Part shown: piece by piece, positions 48,659 through 58,117 of the stretch
Layout: each line of letters opens with the position of its first letter
Position numbering within the stretch: position 1 is the stretch's first letter
Assembly (NCBI RefSeq): GCF_000160835.1
Contig: NZ_GG700738.1
Coordinates: 98,926 to 162,925 of the forward strand
Source of the DNA: Limosilactobacillus antri DSM 16041
GTDB taxonomy: Bacteria > Bacillota > Bacilli > Lactobacillales > Lactobacillaceae
Direction: 5' to 3'
Length of the DNA stretch: 64,000 nucleotides
Position numbers and translations under genes: made by a program
The notes under the pieces: model-generated
What the model was told of the DNA's origin: nothing
Database searches by the model: none
What the model saw: the letters and a program-made list of their open reading frames with translations, nothing else

Positions 48659-49675
48659 ATGAAATTCAATCGAATGTTAAGTGTCATTGATTCACATACC
48701 GCTGGTGAAGCTGCTCGAATTGTTATTGGTGGTATTCCCAAATTAGAGGGGAACACTATTGCTGAAGAAAAGCAATATTTAATTGATCATCATGATGATT
48801 TGAGAAAATCAATTATGCTTGAACCTCGTGGCCATAGTGAAATGTTTGGGGCATTTTTAGTACCTGCTAAGAACCCTGAAGCTGATTTTGGCATTATTTT
48901 CATGGATACTGGTGGTTACCTTAATATGTGTGGCCACAATACAATTGCTGCGGTGACAGCAATTGTTGAAACTGGTATGGTCGACGTTAAGGAAACCGAT
49001 CGTGAAAAAGAGGTCGTTTTAGAGGCACCAGCTGGAATTATTCGGGCAACTGCTCATATGTCAGAACCATTTGTTGTTGATAGTGTATCGTTCCAAAATG
49101 TCCCAGCATTTCTGTACAAGAAGGACGTTACAATTGACGTACCAGATCTTGGAAAGGTTACATTGGATGTTTCATTTGGTGGCAGCTTCTTTGCTATCCT
49201 GCCAGTTGCAGAAGTAAAGGAAAAGATCTCACCAGAAAACTCATCTAAGTTAGCTGAAGTTGGGATGAAGATTCTTCATGCTGCTAATAAGCAAATTGAG
49301 GTTCAACATCCAACTATGCCATATATTAACACAATTGACTTAGTTGAAATGTACGGTGATCCAAAGTCCGATGATGCTACAAAGCAAAACGTAGTTGTCT
49401 TTGGTGATGGACAGGTTGATCGCTCACCATGTGGTACTGGGACAAGTGCTAAGATGGCGACCTTATATGCTAAGGGTGAATTAGGTTTAAACGAGAAATT
49501 TGTTTATGAGAGTATTCTACAGACTAAGTTTGTTGGTAGGGTTCTGAAGGAAACGACAATAGGAGACCAAAAAGCAGCTATCCCAGAAGTTACTGGCTCT
49601 GCTTACATTACTGGCCTTAATACCTTACTATTTGATCCGCATGATCCACTATCGGGAGGATTTAACCTCAAATAA
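48659..49675 (+). CDS. prdF: Proline racemase PrdF
   Basis: 338 residues, normal length. Both catalytic Cys are present: C91 in NMCGHNT and C258 in RSPCGTGTSA, the two-base mechanism of proline racemase (hydroxyproline epimerases differ in residues near these sites, so a small doubt remains). Converts L-proline to D-proline for PrdAB. Follows prdE by 17 bases in the same unit. Confidence 0.94.
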   Translation: MKFNRMLSVIDSHTAGEAARIVIGGIPKLEGNTIAEEKQYLIDHHDDLRKSIMLEPRGHSEMFGAFLVPAKNPEADFGIIFMDTGGYLNMCGHNTIAAVTAIVETGMVDVKETDREKEVVLEAPAGIIRATAHMSEPFVVDSVSFQNVPAFLYKKDVTIDVPDLGKVTLDVSFGGSFFAILPVAEVKEKISPENSSKLAEVGMKILHAANKQIEVQHPTMPYINTIDLVEMYGDPKSDDATKQNVVVFGDGQVDRSPCGTGTSAKMATLYAKGELGLNEKFVYESILQTKFVGRVLKETTIGDQKAAIPEVTGSAYITGLNTLLFDPHDPLSGGFNLK

Positions 49676-49699
49676 AAAAGCGTAGGAGGTATTTAAGGT

Positions 49700-50593
49700 A
49701 TGAATGGAACAACAATTGTCCGGATTATCCTGGGCATTATGTCGGTATATATTGTAATTATTTTCGGTCGCGATTTAATTGTTAATCGAAAGAAGATTAA
49801 TGATGGAAACTGGATTGTGACCGGAATTATCGGATTCATTACAAACTTCTTTGATACACTGGGAATTGGCTCCTATGCACCAACAACCATGTTTCTGAAA
49901 TTAACGCACTCACTTAAGAGTGACAAGTTGTTACCAGGGACATTAACGGTTGCTTGTTCAATCCCTGTGTTAGTGGAAGCGTTTCTCTATACTGGTACTG
50001 TTAAAGTAGAAAGTACGACTCTTTTGGTAATGGTTGTTGCAGCTATCCTTGGTTCTTGGTTAGGTTCTAAGGTGGTTGCTAAACTTGATGAAAAGAAAAT
50101 TCAAGTAGTGATGGGGATTGCCTTAGCCGTTACCGCAATTTTAATGGTTTTATCAGCTACTGGAGTTACAGCAGCTCTTGGTGCTGGTAATACTGCTATG
50201 GGAATTCACGGTTGGAAGTTATGGTTAGCGGCAATTGTCAACTTTATTTTGGGAGCATTGATGACAGCCGGAATTGGACTTTATGCTCCCTGCTTAGCAT
50301 TAGTTTACCTAATGGGAATGAACCCACTGGTAACCTTCCCAATTATGATGGCCTCATGCGCATCGTTGATGCCTGTTGCTGCTCATACTTTTATCAAAAA
50401 TAATGATTATGCACGTGTACCATCAATTGCAATTACTATTGCCGGTTCTATCGGTGTTTACGTTGCCTATACTTTTGTTAAGAGCATGAATGTCAAGATG
50501 CTGACTTGGCTTGTTATTATTGTAATGGTTTATACTTCAATTTTGATGCTAGTCGAAGGTATTAAGAAGTTTAAGGCTCAAAATAAGGCCTAG
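49700..50593 (+). CDS. TSUP (TauE/SafE) family permease, copy 1
   Basis: 297 residues with about 8 membrane segments. Typical TSUP blocks: GFITNFFDTLGIGSYAPTT and GALMTAGIGLYAPCLALVYL. The family moves sulfite, sulfonates and other small anions. It follows prdF by 24 bases, so it may export 5-aminovalerate, import proline, or handle selenite; the sequence does not decide. A close paralogue lies after selA (57203-58096). Confidence 0.85.
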   Translation: MNGTTIVRIILGIMSVYIVIIFGRDLIVNRKKINDGNWIVTGIIGFITNFFDTLGIGSYAPTTMFLKLTHSLKSDKLLPGTLTVACSIPVLVEAFLYTGTVKVESTTLLVMVVAAILGSWLGSKVVAKLDEKKIQVVMGIALAVTAILMVLSATGVTAALGAGNTAMGIHGWKLWLAAIVNFILGALMTAGIGLYAPCLALVYLMGMNPLVTFPIMMASCASLMPVAAHTFIKNNDYARVPSIAITIAGSIGVYVAYTFVKSMNVKMLTWLVIIVMVYTSILMLVEGIKKFKAQNKA

Positions 50594-50620
50594 GATTTTT
50601 TAAGCATTGAAACAGCGATC

Positions 50621-50661
50621 GACCATGGGTAACCATGGTCATACATAGGATGGAACCATCC
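50621..50661 (+). promoter_or_regulatory. Two tandem hairpins before selD
   Basis: GACCATGG-GTAA-CCATGGTC (50621-50640) is a perfect 8-pair hairpin; 7 bases later GGATGG-AA-CCATCC (50648-50661) can pair too. No T-run follows, so it is not a usual terminator. The selD ribosome site AAGGAG begins 10 bases after. Could be a processing site or a regulatory leader. Confidence 0.5.
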
Positions 50662-50684
50662 ATTAAATAAAAGGAGTGAACGCT

Positions 50685-51725
50685 ATGCCGTCAACCGAGA
50701 AGGATTTTTTAACCGTTTGCGGTGGTTGTAATGCTAAAATTGGCGCTGGTAATTTAGCAGCAATTTTAAAATCACTGCCACGACCGAAAAAGAGTGATCG
50801 ATTACTGGTTGGATATAATTCAGACGATGATGCAGCTGTTTATAAGATCGATGATCAAACCGCCATTATTCAAACGTTAGATTTCTTTCCGTCAATGGTG
50901 ACAGATCCGTACCTATTTGGGAAAATAGCGGCGACTAATGCTTTGTCAGATGTATTCGCGATGGGCGGTGATGTGGTTACTTGTCTAAATATTGTGTGTT
51001 TTCCAGAAGACAGTAACATGAAAATTTTGGAACAGATATTAAAAGGAGGCGCAGAAAAGGTTAAGGAAGCGGGAGGAATCCTTGCTGGAGGGCATTCGAT
51101 TCACGATCATCGTGCAAAGTATGGTCTCTCCGTAATGGGGAAGGTGGCTCCCGATAAGATTCTGCGCAACGATAATGTTCAGGATGGGGATGTTTTAATT
51201 CTTACTAAGCCCTTGGGAGTTGGAATTATTGTTCCGGCGTATAATACCGGCCAGGTTGATGAAGAAGCCTTCAAAGCAGCTACTGATTCAATGACCACGT
51301 TGAACAAGTATGCAGCGGATATTATGCGTGATTATCCGGTTGATTCATGTACGGATATTACTGGATTTGGTTTGGCGGGACATTTAACGGAGATGTTGCA
51401 CGGTGAGTATCAGGCCCGGTTAACTGCAGAAAACATTCCAATGATTCCAGAGGCATATGAATGTGCTGGTGAATTTTTGACTACCGCTGGTGGTCAACGT
51501 AACCGAGACTTTTTAGGTAAGCGGATTGATTTTACTTTTGATGATTACGCATTACAAGAAGTGCTGTTTGATCCGCAAACTTCAGGTGGCTTGTTAATTG
51601 CTGTTCAGCCGCAGTATGCAGATGTAATGATGAATAGGCTGAAAAAGCTTACTACACGGTCAGCTGTTATTGGTAAGATTACTAAAAAAGATCCAAATGA
51701 CCAAACGGAAATTATTGTGGATTAA
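50685..51725 (+). CDS. selD: Selenide, water dikinase SelD
   Basis: 346 residues from ATG 50685 (an upstream GTG overlaps the AAGGAG site). Makes selenophosphate from selenide and ATP. The N-terminal loop holds C12 and C15 (VCGGCNAKIG), with K18 as the catalytic Lys; it uses Cys, not Sec. GHSIHD and the late FDPQTSGGLL block are typical. First of a tight six-gene sel cluster. Confidence 0.96.
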   Translation: MPSTEKDFLTVCGGCNAKIGAGNLAAILKSLPRPKKSDRLLVGYNSDDDAAVYKIDDQTAIIQTLDFFPSMVTDPYLFGKIAATNALSDVFAMGGDVVTCLNIVCFPEDSNMKILEQILKGGAEKVKEAGGILAGGHSIHDHRAKYGLSVMGKVAPDKILRNDNVQDGDVLILTKPLGVGIIVPAYNTGQVDEEAFKAATDSMTTLNKYAADIMRDYPVDSCTDITGFGLAGHLTEMLHGEYQARLTAENIPMIPEAYECAGEFLTTAGGQRNRDFLGKRIDFTFDDYALQEVLFDPQTSGGLLIAVQPQYADVMMNRLKKLTTRSAVIGKITKKDPNDQTEIIVD

Positions 51726-51745
51726 GGAAAGGGAGATTATTAATT

Positions 51746-52399
51746 ATGCAAACTGTTGATGCAATGGGGAAAGCATGTCCAACACCAGTAATTATGACAC
51801 GGAAGGCGCTTCGCGATAATGATGTTGTGGTGACTAGAGTAAGCGAAGAAATTGCCACAGAAAATATTTCAAAAATGGCGGCCCAACTTGGATATAAATG
51901 CTCGGTTGAACAAAAAGGAGATCATGAATGGGCAGTTACGGTAGAAAAGCAGGATGTAAAATCTGCCAATGCCTGTCGAATGGCCATTAATGAATACTCA
52001 GTTACCGGTGATGATGAGCAACATATTGAGCCAGCCGCTATCAATAATATACGGCTTTCTGACGGTTACATTGTTGTTCTTAATTCAGATGAAGTTGGCC
52101 GTGGTGATTCTACTCTTGGTAAGCAATTAGCGAAGAGCTTTGTTTCCTCACTGACGGAACAGGATGTTTTACCGGAATACATTTTGATGTACAACAGTGG
52201 TGTTAAACTGGCTATTAACGATGCTGATACACTGGAAGACCTGCAGGACCTGGAAAAAATGGGGGTTAAGATCATGGAGTGTGGAATTTGTGTTAACTTC
52301 TTTGACATTAAGGACCAACTAGGCGTTGGCTCCATCACTAATATGTTTCAAATTACCGAATTGATGCGGAGTGCTCAGCGGGTTGTTAAGCCTTCATAA
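51746..52399 (+). CDS. yedF: Selenium metabolism protein YedF (TusA-DsrE fusion)
   Basis: 217 residues. N-terminal TusA/SirA domain (1-75) with the persulfide-type Cys C11 in ACPTPV, then a DsrE-like domain (from about 108) with Cys in MECGICVNFFD. Family members occur in selenium-using bacteria and are thought to carry or deliver selenium (or sulfur) between the desulfurase and SelD. Function inferred from context. Confidence 0.9.
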   Translation: MQTVDAMGKACPTPVIMTRKALRDNDVVVTRVSEEIATENISKMAAQLGYKCSVEQKGDHEWAVTVEKQDVKSANACRMAINEYSVTGDDEQHIEPAAINNIRLSDGYIVVLNSDEVGRGDSTLGKQLAKSFVSSLTEQDVLPEYILMYNSGVKLAINDADTLEDLQDLEKMGVKIMECGICVNFFDIKDQLGVGSITNMFQITELMRSAQRVVKPS

Positions 52400-52414
52400 G
52401 GATGGGGATGTAAA

Positions 52415-52678
52415 ATGCATGCAGAATATGGCTTAGTGGTGTTTGATTCAACGCATGAGGCGATTAAAACGGAAACGCTTGCTAAGAATAATCATTTTCA
52501 TGCCCGTTTAATTGGTACTCCAGGTAAAATTGTAGCTGGTTGCGGTTTGAGTTTGCGGTTTGAAATGGATGATACGAACCAGTTGAAAAAATTGTTGGAT
52601 AATAATAATGTGAGTTATAAGGGATTCTATCATGCCCTTCGTGATGGAATTAAGAGTAGTTATACAGTAATCAAGTAA
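52415..52678 (+). CDS. DUF3343 protein, putative selenium carrier
   Basis: 87 residues. The conserved part reads RLIGTPGKIVAGCGLSLRFE with one Cys. DUF3343 genes occur next to yedF and selD in Sec-using Firmicutes and have been proposed as selenium-related; direct biochemical proof is not known to me. 15 bases after yedF. Confidence 0.82.
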   Translation: MHAEYGLVVFDSTHEAIKTETLAKNNHFHARLIGTPGKIVAGCGLSLRFEMDDTNQLKKLLDNNNVSYKGFYHALRDGIKSSYTVIK

Positions 52679-52700
52679 AGAAAGTAGGGCTATCATAGTT

Positions 52701-54578
52701 ATGGACTATATTGTTGCTGCAACCGCAGGACATGTTGATCATGGTAAAACAACCCTTATCAAACGACTTACAGGAATCGATACTGATACTGCTCCGGAAG
52801 AGAAAAAGCGGGGCCTAACCATTAACTTAGGCTTCGCTTATTTTGATTTACCGAGCAAAAAGCGAATTGCCTTTGTTGACGTTCCGGGCCATGAGAAATT
52901 CCTCAAAAACATGATTTCTGGATTGACAGGGATTGATATGGCGTTACTAGTGGTTGATGCTGGCGAGGGTGTGATGCCTCAGACTGAAGAACATGCTGCA
53001 ATTTTGTCGCTGCTAGGAATTAAGAATTTTGTAATTGCGGTAACCAAGGCAGATACGGTTGATCCGGAAATGTGTCAGTTAACTATAGAAGATATTCGAG
53101 AACACTTTAAGAACGGGCCACTAGAGAAAGCACCACTGGTGGTGACCGATGCGGTTAGTGGTCGGGGAATTAAAGAGCTAATCGCCGTGATGGATGAAAC
53201 TGCTTCAAAAATTAAGAAACACCGTGCTGGAAGTAACCCCCGTTTGAACATTGATCGGGTTTTCACCATCAAGGGACATGGAACGGTGGTTACCGGAACG
53301 TTAATTGATGGTTTTATCAAAGCTAATGACAACCTGGAAATTTACCCGTCTCAGATTCCCGTCCGGGTGAAAAACATTCAAGTTAATGATCAGGATCAAC
53401 TAGTCGCTCAGCCAGACCACCGGGTTGCACTTAATCTTGATGTCAAATCATCGGATATTCATAAGGGTGAAATAGTTACAGTCCCTGGCAATGTTACCTC
53501 AAGTAAGTTACTGGATGTGCAATTAAATATGCTGCCGAACGTCCCCAGTCTAAAGCTCAATGAACGTTTTCGGCTGTACGTGGGGTCTGTTGAAGTTTTT
53601 GGGCGTCTTTACCCTATGGTTGAAGACGAGGTTAAAGCTGGCACAAACTGTCTAGCACAGTTGCGTTTAGAAACCCCAGTTGCTGTAAAAAATGGAGATC
53701 GTTTTATTGTGCGAACTTACTCCCCAATGGTTACTGTAGCTGGGGGAACAATTTTATCGGCTAATGCTAAGCATCATTCGCGTAATAACCAATCAATTAT
53801 TAACACGCTAAGGATTCGCGCAGGTGGTGACGAAAAGGCAATTATTGTGGATTACCTTCAAAATTCAGGCAAAACGGTGGCGACGACTAGAGAGTTAGCC
53901 AGTCTTATTGATGTTGATACCAAAGAACTTCAGAAGGATCTTCAGCAACTTCTTGATGCCCATCAACTAGTAGCAATTGATGATTATTATTTTACAAGTA
54001 ATAATATTGACAATGTAATGCAACAGGTTGTTAGGTCCTTGGCGGACGCCCAAGAAAAGCACCCGTTAAGGAGGGGAGTTCCACGGCCAGAATTAATATC
54101 GAGGCTTAATAAGGCACTTCAGGTGCCAGTTGGGGCCAGCCTGATTAAAATGATGAAAGATCAGGAGCAGGTAAAGCTTGTTAATGATCTAGTAGCAACT
54201 AAGGAGTTTAAGGTTGTCCTGACGCCACAACAAGAAAAGTTGAAGGCTGAGTTACTTAAAAAGCTTAATACTGGTGACCTGATTCCGGTGAGTGTCGAAC
54301 AACTAGGTGAGCAATCTCAAGTCTTGCCACTTTTAGAATCCTTTGATGGAGAAGATTTTGTTTACCTAGGGGATGGCTATTGTCTGAGCTGGAAAACTTA
54401 CCAGGAAATTATTCAAAAAGTACGTAATTACTTAGCCAGTCATTCAGCAGGAATTGGTTTGAGTGAGTATCGTGATTTAACCGAGAGTTCCCGGAAGTAC
54501 GCGATAATGGTATTGGAGCGCTTAGATAAGGATGGAGTTACTAAACGAATGAATCGGGTGCATATTTTAAATGGATGA
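52701..54578 (+). CDS. selB: Selenocysteine-specific elongation factor SelB
   Basis: 625 residues. EF-Tu-like N-terminus: G1 GHVDHGKTT, G3 DVPGHEKF, G4 TKAD; beta-barrel domains follow to about residue 345, then four winged helices that bind the SECIS RNA. It brings Sec-tRNA to the prdB UGA. The next gene overlaps its end by 8 bases. Confidence 0.96.
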   Translation: MDYIVAATAGHVDHGKTTLIKRLTGIDTDTAPEEKKRGLTINLGFAYFDLPSKKRIAFVDVPGHEKFLKNMISGLTGIDMALLVVDAGEGVMPQTEEHAAILSLLGIKNFVIAVTKADTVDPEMCQLTIEDIREHFKNGPLEKAPLVVTDAVSGRGIKELIAVMDETASKIKKHRAGSNPRLNIDRVFTIKGHGTVVTGTLIDGFIKANDNLEIYPSQIPVRVKNIQVNDQDQLVAQPDHRVALNLDVKSSDIHKGEIVTVPGNVTSSKLLDVQLNMLPNVPSLKLNERFRLYVGSVEVFGRLYPMVEDEVKAGTNCLAQLRLETPVAVKNGDRFIVRTYSPMVTVAGGTILSANAKHHSRNNQSIINTLRIRAGGDEKAIIVDYLQNSGKTVATTRELASLIDVDTKELQKDLQQLLDAHQLVAIDDYYFTSNNIDNVMQQVVRSLADAQEKHPLRRGVPRPELISRLNKALQVPVGASLIKMMKDQEQVKLVNDLVATKEFKVVLTPQQEKLKAELLKKLNTGDLIPVSVEQLGEQSQVLPLLESFDGEDFVYLGDGYCLSWKTYQEIIQKVRNYLASHSAGIGLSEYRDLTESSRKYAIMVLERLDKDGVTKRMNRVHILNG

Positions 54579-55731
54579 TGAAAAGAAAATGATTTATCTT
54601 GATAATGGAGCGACTACGGTCCATAAGCCAGCGATTGTCGCAAAGGCAGTGTACCAGGTATTGAGTAGCGGCCAGTACGGCAATCCTTCTCGGGGAACGT
54701 ACCAAATTGCCGTTAATGCGAGCGAGCTGGTTTATCAAACTCGTCAAAAGATTGCCAAGTTCTTTAACGTCCCAGATAGTTCCCTGGTAGTCTTTACCAA
54801 AAATGTTACAGAGGCATTGAACACGGTTATTAAGGGTTATCTAAAGCCGGGTGACGATGTAATTGCAACAATGTATGATCATAATTCGGTTTTACGGCCA
54901 ATTTATCAAATGGTGAAGTATAATGTCAGTCACACATTCTTGCCTCTAGATGCTCAGACTAACTTAGTAGATCTGACTACGTTGGAAAAATCAATTAAGC
55001 CCAACACCAAAATGGTTGTTTGTACCCACGCTTCAAACGTTATCGGCAACTTAGTTGATTTAAAGAAGGTAGCAGAGATCTGCCATCGTCACCACATCCT
55101 TTTTGTGGTAGATGCGGCACAAACGGCTGGTGTTTTACCAATTGATATGCAAAAAATAGGTATTGACGTTCTTTGCTTTACTGGTCATAAATCTTTGTAT
55201 GGTCCAGAAGGTACCGGTGGAATTTGCTTTAGCCACCAAATTGACATCGAGCCGCTGATTGTTGGCGGTAGTGGGATTGATTCGTATAATCACTCAATGC
55301 CGAAGCGCTTTCCCGAATGTTTAGAGGGAGGAACAGCCAATGTTCCCGGAATTGCTGGTTTGGGTGCTGGAATAGATTATTTGATGAGTCATGACTATGT
55401 GAAACTTGGCCAGGAAACTAGAAAATTGGCGGATTATTTTGTTCAAGAAATTAAAGATCATTCTAATATCCACATCTATACTAACTTAGTGGCGCCCCAT
55501 GTCGCGACAATTGGGCTAAATATTGCTGGAATGAATTCAGCTGATGTTAGTGCTTATTTAAGTGAATATGGAATTGCTACACGGTCTGGTGCCCATTGTG
55601 CTCCGCTGATTCATCAAACATTAGGAACCGTGGAGCAGGGAATTGTCCGTTTCTCGTTCTGTTCTTTTAATACCGAAGATGAGGCATTAGCGGCCAGCGA
55701 AGTTATCAAAGAAATTGCTGAGCAAGTGTAG
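54571..55731 (+). CDS. Cysteine desulfurase / selenocysteine lyase-like PLP protein
   Basis: 386 residues, class V aminotransferase fold. The PLP Lys is in CFTGHKSLYGPEGTG and a catalytic Cys in RSGAHCAPLIHQTLGT. Lies between selB and selA, overlapping selB. Homologous to, but clearly diverged from, SufS (4718). In this setting it probably frees selenium from selenocysteine or mobilises S/Se for SelD through YedF; activity cannot be told from the sequence. Confidence 0.85.
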   Translation: MDDEKKMIYLDNGATTVHKPAIVAKAVYQVLSSGQYGNPSRGTYQIAVNASELVYQTRQKIAKFFNVPDSSLVVFTKNVTEALNTVIKGYLKPGDDVIATMYDHNSVLRPIYQMVKYNVSHTFLPLDAQTNLVDLTTLEKSIKPNTKMVVCTHASNVIGNLVDLKKVAEICHRHHILFVVDAAQTAGVLPIDMQKIGIDVLCFTGHKSLYGPEGTGGICFSHQIDIEPLIVGGSGIDSYNHSMPKRFPECLEGGTANVPGIAGLGAGIDYLMSHDYVKLGQETRKLADYFVQEIKDHSNIHIYTNLVAPHVATIGLNIAGMNSADVSAYLSEYGIATRSGAHCAPLIHQTLGTVEQGIVRFSFCSFNTEDEALAASEVIKEIAEQV

Positions 55732-55744
55732 TAGGAGAAAAATA

Positions 55745-57142
55745 GTGATAAATAAAAATACACGCGAAGAACTTTTCAGGGAGATCCCATCCGTGAATGA
55801 TTTAATTCATCATTCACGGATAGAACCTTTAATTACCGAGATGGGTAGCCAAGAGGTAAAAAAACTAATTAATTCGGTACTGACTGAAGTCCGCCAATCC
55901 ATTATCAGCGGTAAAGTTACCAGTATTGCCCTAGATCAAATCGTTCAGTCAATTATTGACGAATGTACGTTGAAACGTCGTCCATCTCTTGAACCTGTCA
56001 TTAACGGGACGGGGGTAATACTACATACCAATCTAGGCCGTTCGTTACTCAGTCCTGCGATTAAAGATTACATTAACCGGATCATGTTCTCGTATTCTAA
56101 TTTAGAATACAATTTGCAGGAGAAGAGACGAGGATTGCGTTATCATCATGTGGAGAAAGTTTTGCGTGAGCTTACGGGAGCTGAAGACGTTTTAGTTGTT
56201 AATAATAACGCAGCGGCCGTAATGTTAACGCTAGATACCCTAGTACCGAGTAAAGAGGTAATTGTTTCACGGGGGGAGTTGGTAGAAATTGGTGGTTCTT
56301 TCCGCATTCCTGAAATTATTACCAAGGGCGGCGGAACCCTCCATGAAGTTGGAACGACTAATAAGACCCATCTAAGCGATTACCAGGCAGCCTTAAATGA
56401 AGATACGGGTGCTATTTTAAAGGTTCACACCAGTAATTACCGTATTATTGGCTTTACCGAACGACCATCGACAGCCGAATTACAGCAATTAGCGGAGGTT
56501 GCGGATATCCCGATGATTAATGACCTAGGAAGTGGCCTGTTTATTGACCTAAGTAAGTATGGCTTACCAAAGGAGCCACTGATTCAAGAAGCAGTGGCCA
56601 ACAGCGATATTGTCACCTTTTCTGGTGATAAGCTCCTCGGTGGTCCGCAGGCAGGGATCATTGCGGGAAAACATTCATTAATTGAAAAGATTAAGAGTAA
56701 CCAGCTATTGCGTGCATTGCGGGTTGATAAGTTAACATTAGCCGCATTAGAAGCGACGCTGGATCTGTATCGTAACCCTAAAAGGGCAGTAAGAGAGATT
56801 CCAACTTTAAGAATGATTACTTTAGAGATGGATGAACTAACACGGTGCGCAAATGATTTAGCAAACAAGCTCAACACCGTCAATGGGCTTTCAGTTAAAG
56901 TGATTCCTGGTAGCTCTCAAGTGGGTGGCGGTTCCTTTCCCGGCTACGAGATTCCAACGGCGTTAGTAAGCGTTCAGCTCCCTGAAGATTATTCAGCAAC
57001 CCGATTTGAGCAGCTATTACGGACGGGTCCAATACCGATTATTGCACGTTTAGAACATGATCAAATTCTTTTGGATGTACGGACGCTGCAAGCGGGTGAT
57101 ACCGAAATAATTTATAATCGAATTGCGGAATTGGTAAAGTAA
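55745..57142 (+). CDS. selA: L-seryl-tRNA(Sec) selenium transferase SelA
   Basis: 465 residues from the GTG at 55745 (GGAG at 55733, spacing 8); an in-frame TTG upstream overlaps the previous gene and is less likely. PLP Lys in FSGDKLLGGPQAG, preceded by GTGVILHTNLGRS and NNNAAAV blocks. Converts Ser-tRNA(Sec) to Sec-tRNA(Sec) with selenophosphate. Length equals the E. coli type. Confidence 0.95.
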   Translation: MINKNTREELFREIPSVNDLIHHSRIEPLITEMGSQEVKKLINSVLTEVRQSIISGKVTSIALDQIVQSIIDECTLKRRPSLEPVINGTGVILHTNLGRSLLSPAIKDYINRIMFSYSNLEYNLQEKRRGLRYHHVEKVLRELTGAEDVLVVNNNAAAVMLTLDTLVPSKEVIVSRGELVEIGGSFRIPEIITKGGGTLHEVGTTNKTHLSDYQAALNEDTGAILKVHTSNYRIIGFTERPSTAELQQLAEVADIPMINDLGSGLFIDLSKYGLPKEPLIQEAVANSDIVTFSGDKLLGGPQAGIIAGKHSLIEKIKSNQLLRALRVDKLTLAALEATLDLYRNPKRAVREIPTLRMITLEMDELTRCANDLANKLNTVNGLSVKVIPGSSQVGGGSFPGYEIPTALVSVQLPEDYSATRFEQLLRTGPIPIIARLEHDQILLDVRTLQAGDTEIIYNRIAELVK

Positions 57143-57202
57143 CTAAGAGAGATATTTAATTAATTTTTTATCTTTCTTGCCCATCAACCAGGAGTGGTCG
57201 AA

Positions 57203-58096
57203 ATGAATACAACACTAATAACTCAATTAATTCTTGGCGTTTTACTACTTTTTCAAGTTTATAATTATGGTCGAGATATTTTTAAGAATCGTAAGTGCTT
57301 GAATGACGGTAACCGAAACCCAGCTGTGACCGGGCTGATTGGTTTTACAACTAATTTCTTTGATACCCTTGGAATCGGGTCTTACGCACCCACGACGATG
57401 TTACTTAAACTAACTAAGTCGTTAAAAAATGATCGGTTATTGCCTGGAACGTTGAACGTTGGATGTGCCATCCCGGTTATGACAGAAGCGTTTATGTATA
57501 TTAAAACAGTTAAAGTTGACGGAATGACATTGTTGTCAATGGTTTTTGCGGCTATGCTAGGTTCCTTTATTGGTGCCAAAGTGGTAGCACGTTTTGATGA
57601 AAAGAAAGTTCAAGTTGTCATGGGGAGTGCCTTAGCAATTACAGCAATTTTAATGATTTTGTCTGCAACTGGTGTAACTACTAGATTAGGGGCACATAAT
57701 GTGGCCACAGGTTTTTACGGCTGGAAACTTTACGTGGCCTGTGGTGTTAACTTTGCTTTAGGGGCTTTAATGACCGCTGGGATTGGATTATATGCGCCTT
57801 GTTTGGCCCTCGTTTACTTACTGGGGTTAAACCCAGTAGTTGCCTTTCCAATCATGATGTCATCAAGTGCGTCGGTGATGCCAATTGCCGCGCGTGAGTT
57901 TATCAAGAAAGGAGATTATGCCCGGGTACCGGCAATCTCTATTACAATTTGTGGTTGTATGGGTGTGTTTGTTGCAATTACATTCGTTAAGCGCCTTAAC
58001 TTAACGCTCTTGATGTGGCTTGTAATTGGTGTAATGATCTACACGTCAATTCTGATGCTTGTAGAGGGAATTCGCAAGTTTAAGACAGTTTGTTAA
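57203..58096 (+). CDS. TSUP (TauE/SafE) family permease, copy 2
   Basis: 297 residues from ATG 57203 (GGAG at 57191-57194; a GTG at 57194 overlaps it). Same length and clear homologue of the permease at 49700, with the same GIGSYAPTT and TAGIGLYAPCLALVYLL blocks. Being last after selA, it may bring in selenium oxyanions, but this is inference. Confidence 0.85.
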   Translation: MNTTLITQLILGVLLLFQVYNYGRDIFKNRKCLNDGNRNPAVTGLIGFTTNFFDTLGIGSYAPTTMLLKLTKSLKNDRLLPGTLNVGCAIPVMTEAFMYIKTVKVDGMTLLSMVFAAMLGSFIGAKVVARFDEKKVQVVMGSALAITAILMILSATGVTTRLGAHNVATGFYGWKLYVACGVNFALGALMTAGIGLYAPCLALVYLLGLNPVVAFPIMMSSSASVMPIAAREFIKKGDYARVPAISITICGCMGVFVAITFVKRLNLTLLMWLVIGVMIYTSILMLVEGIRKFKTVC

Positions 58097-58117
58097 ATGA
58101 TTATGGTAAAAGTTAAA

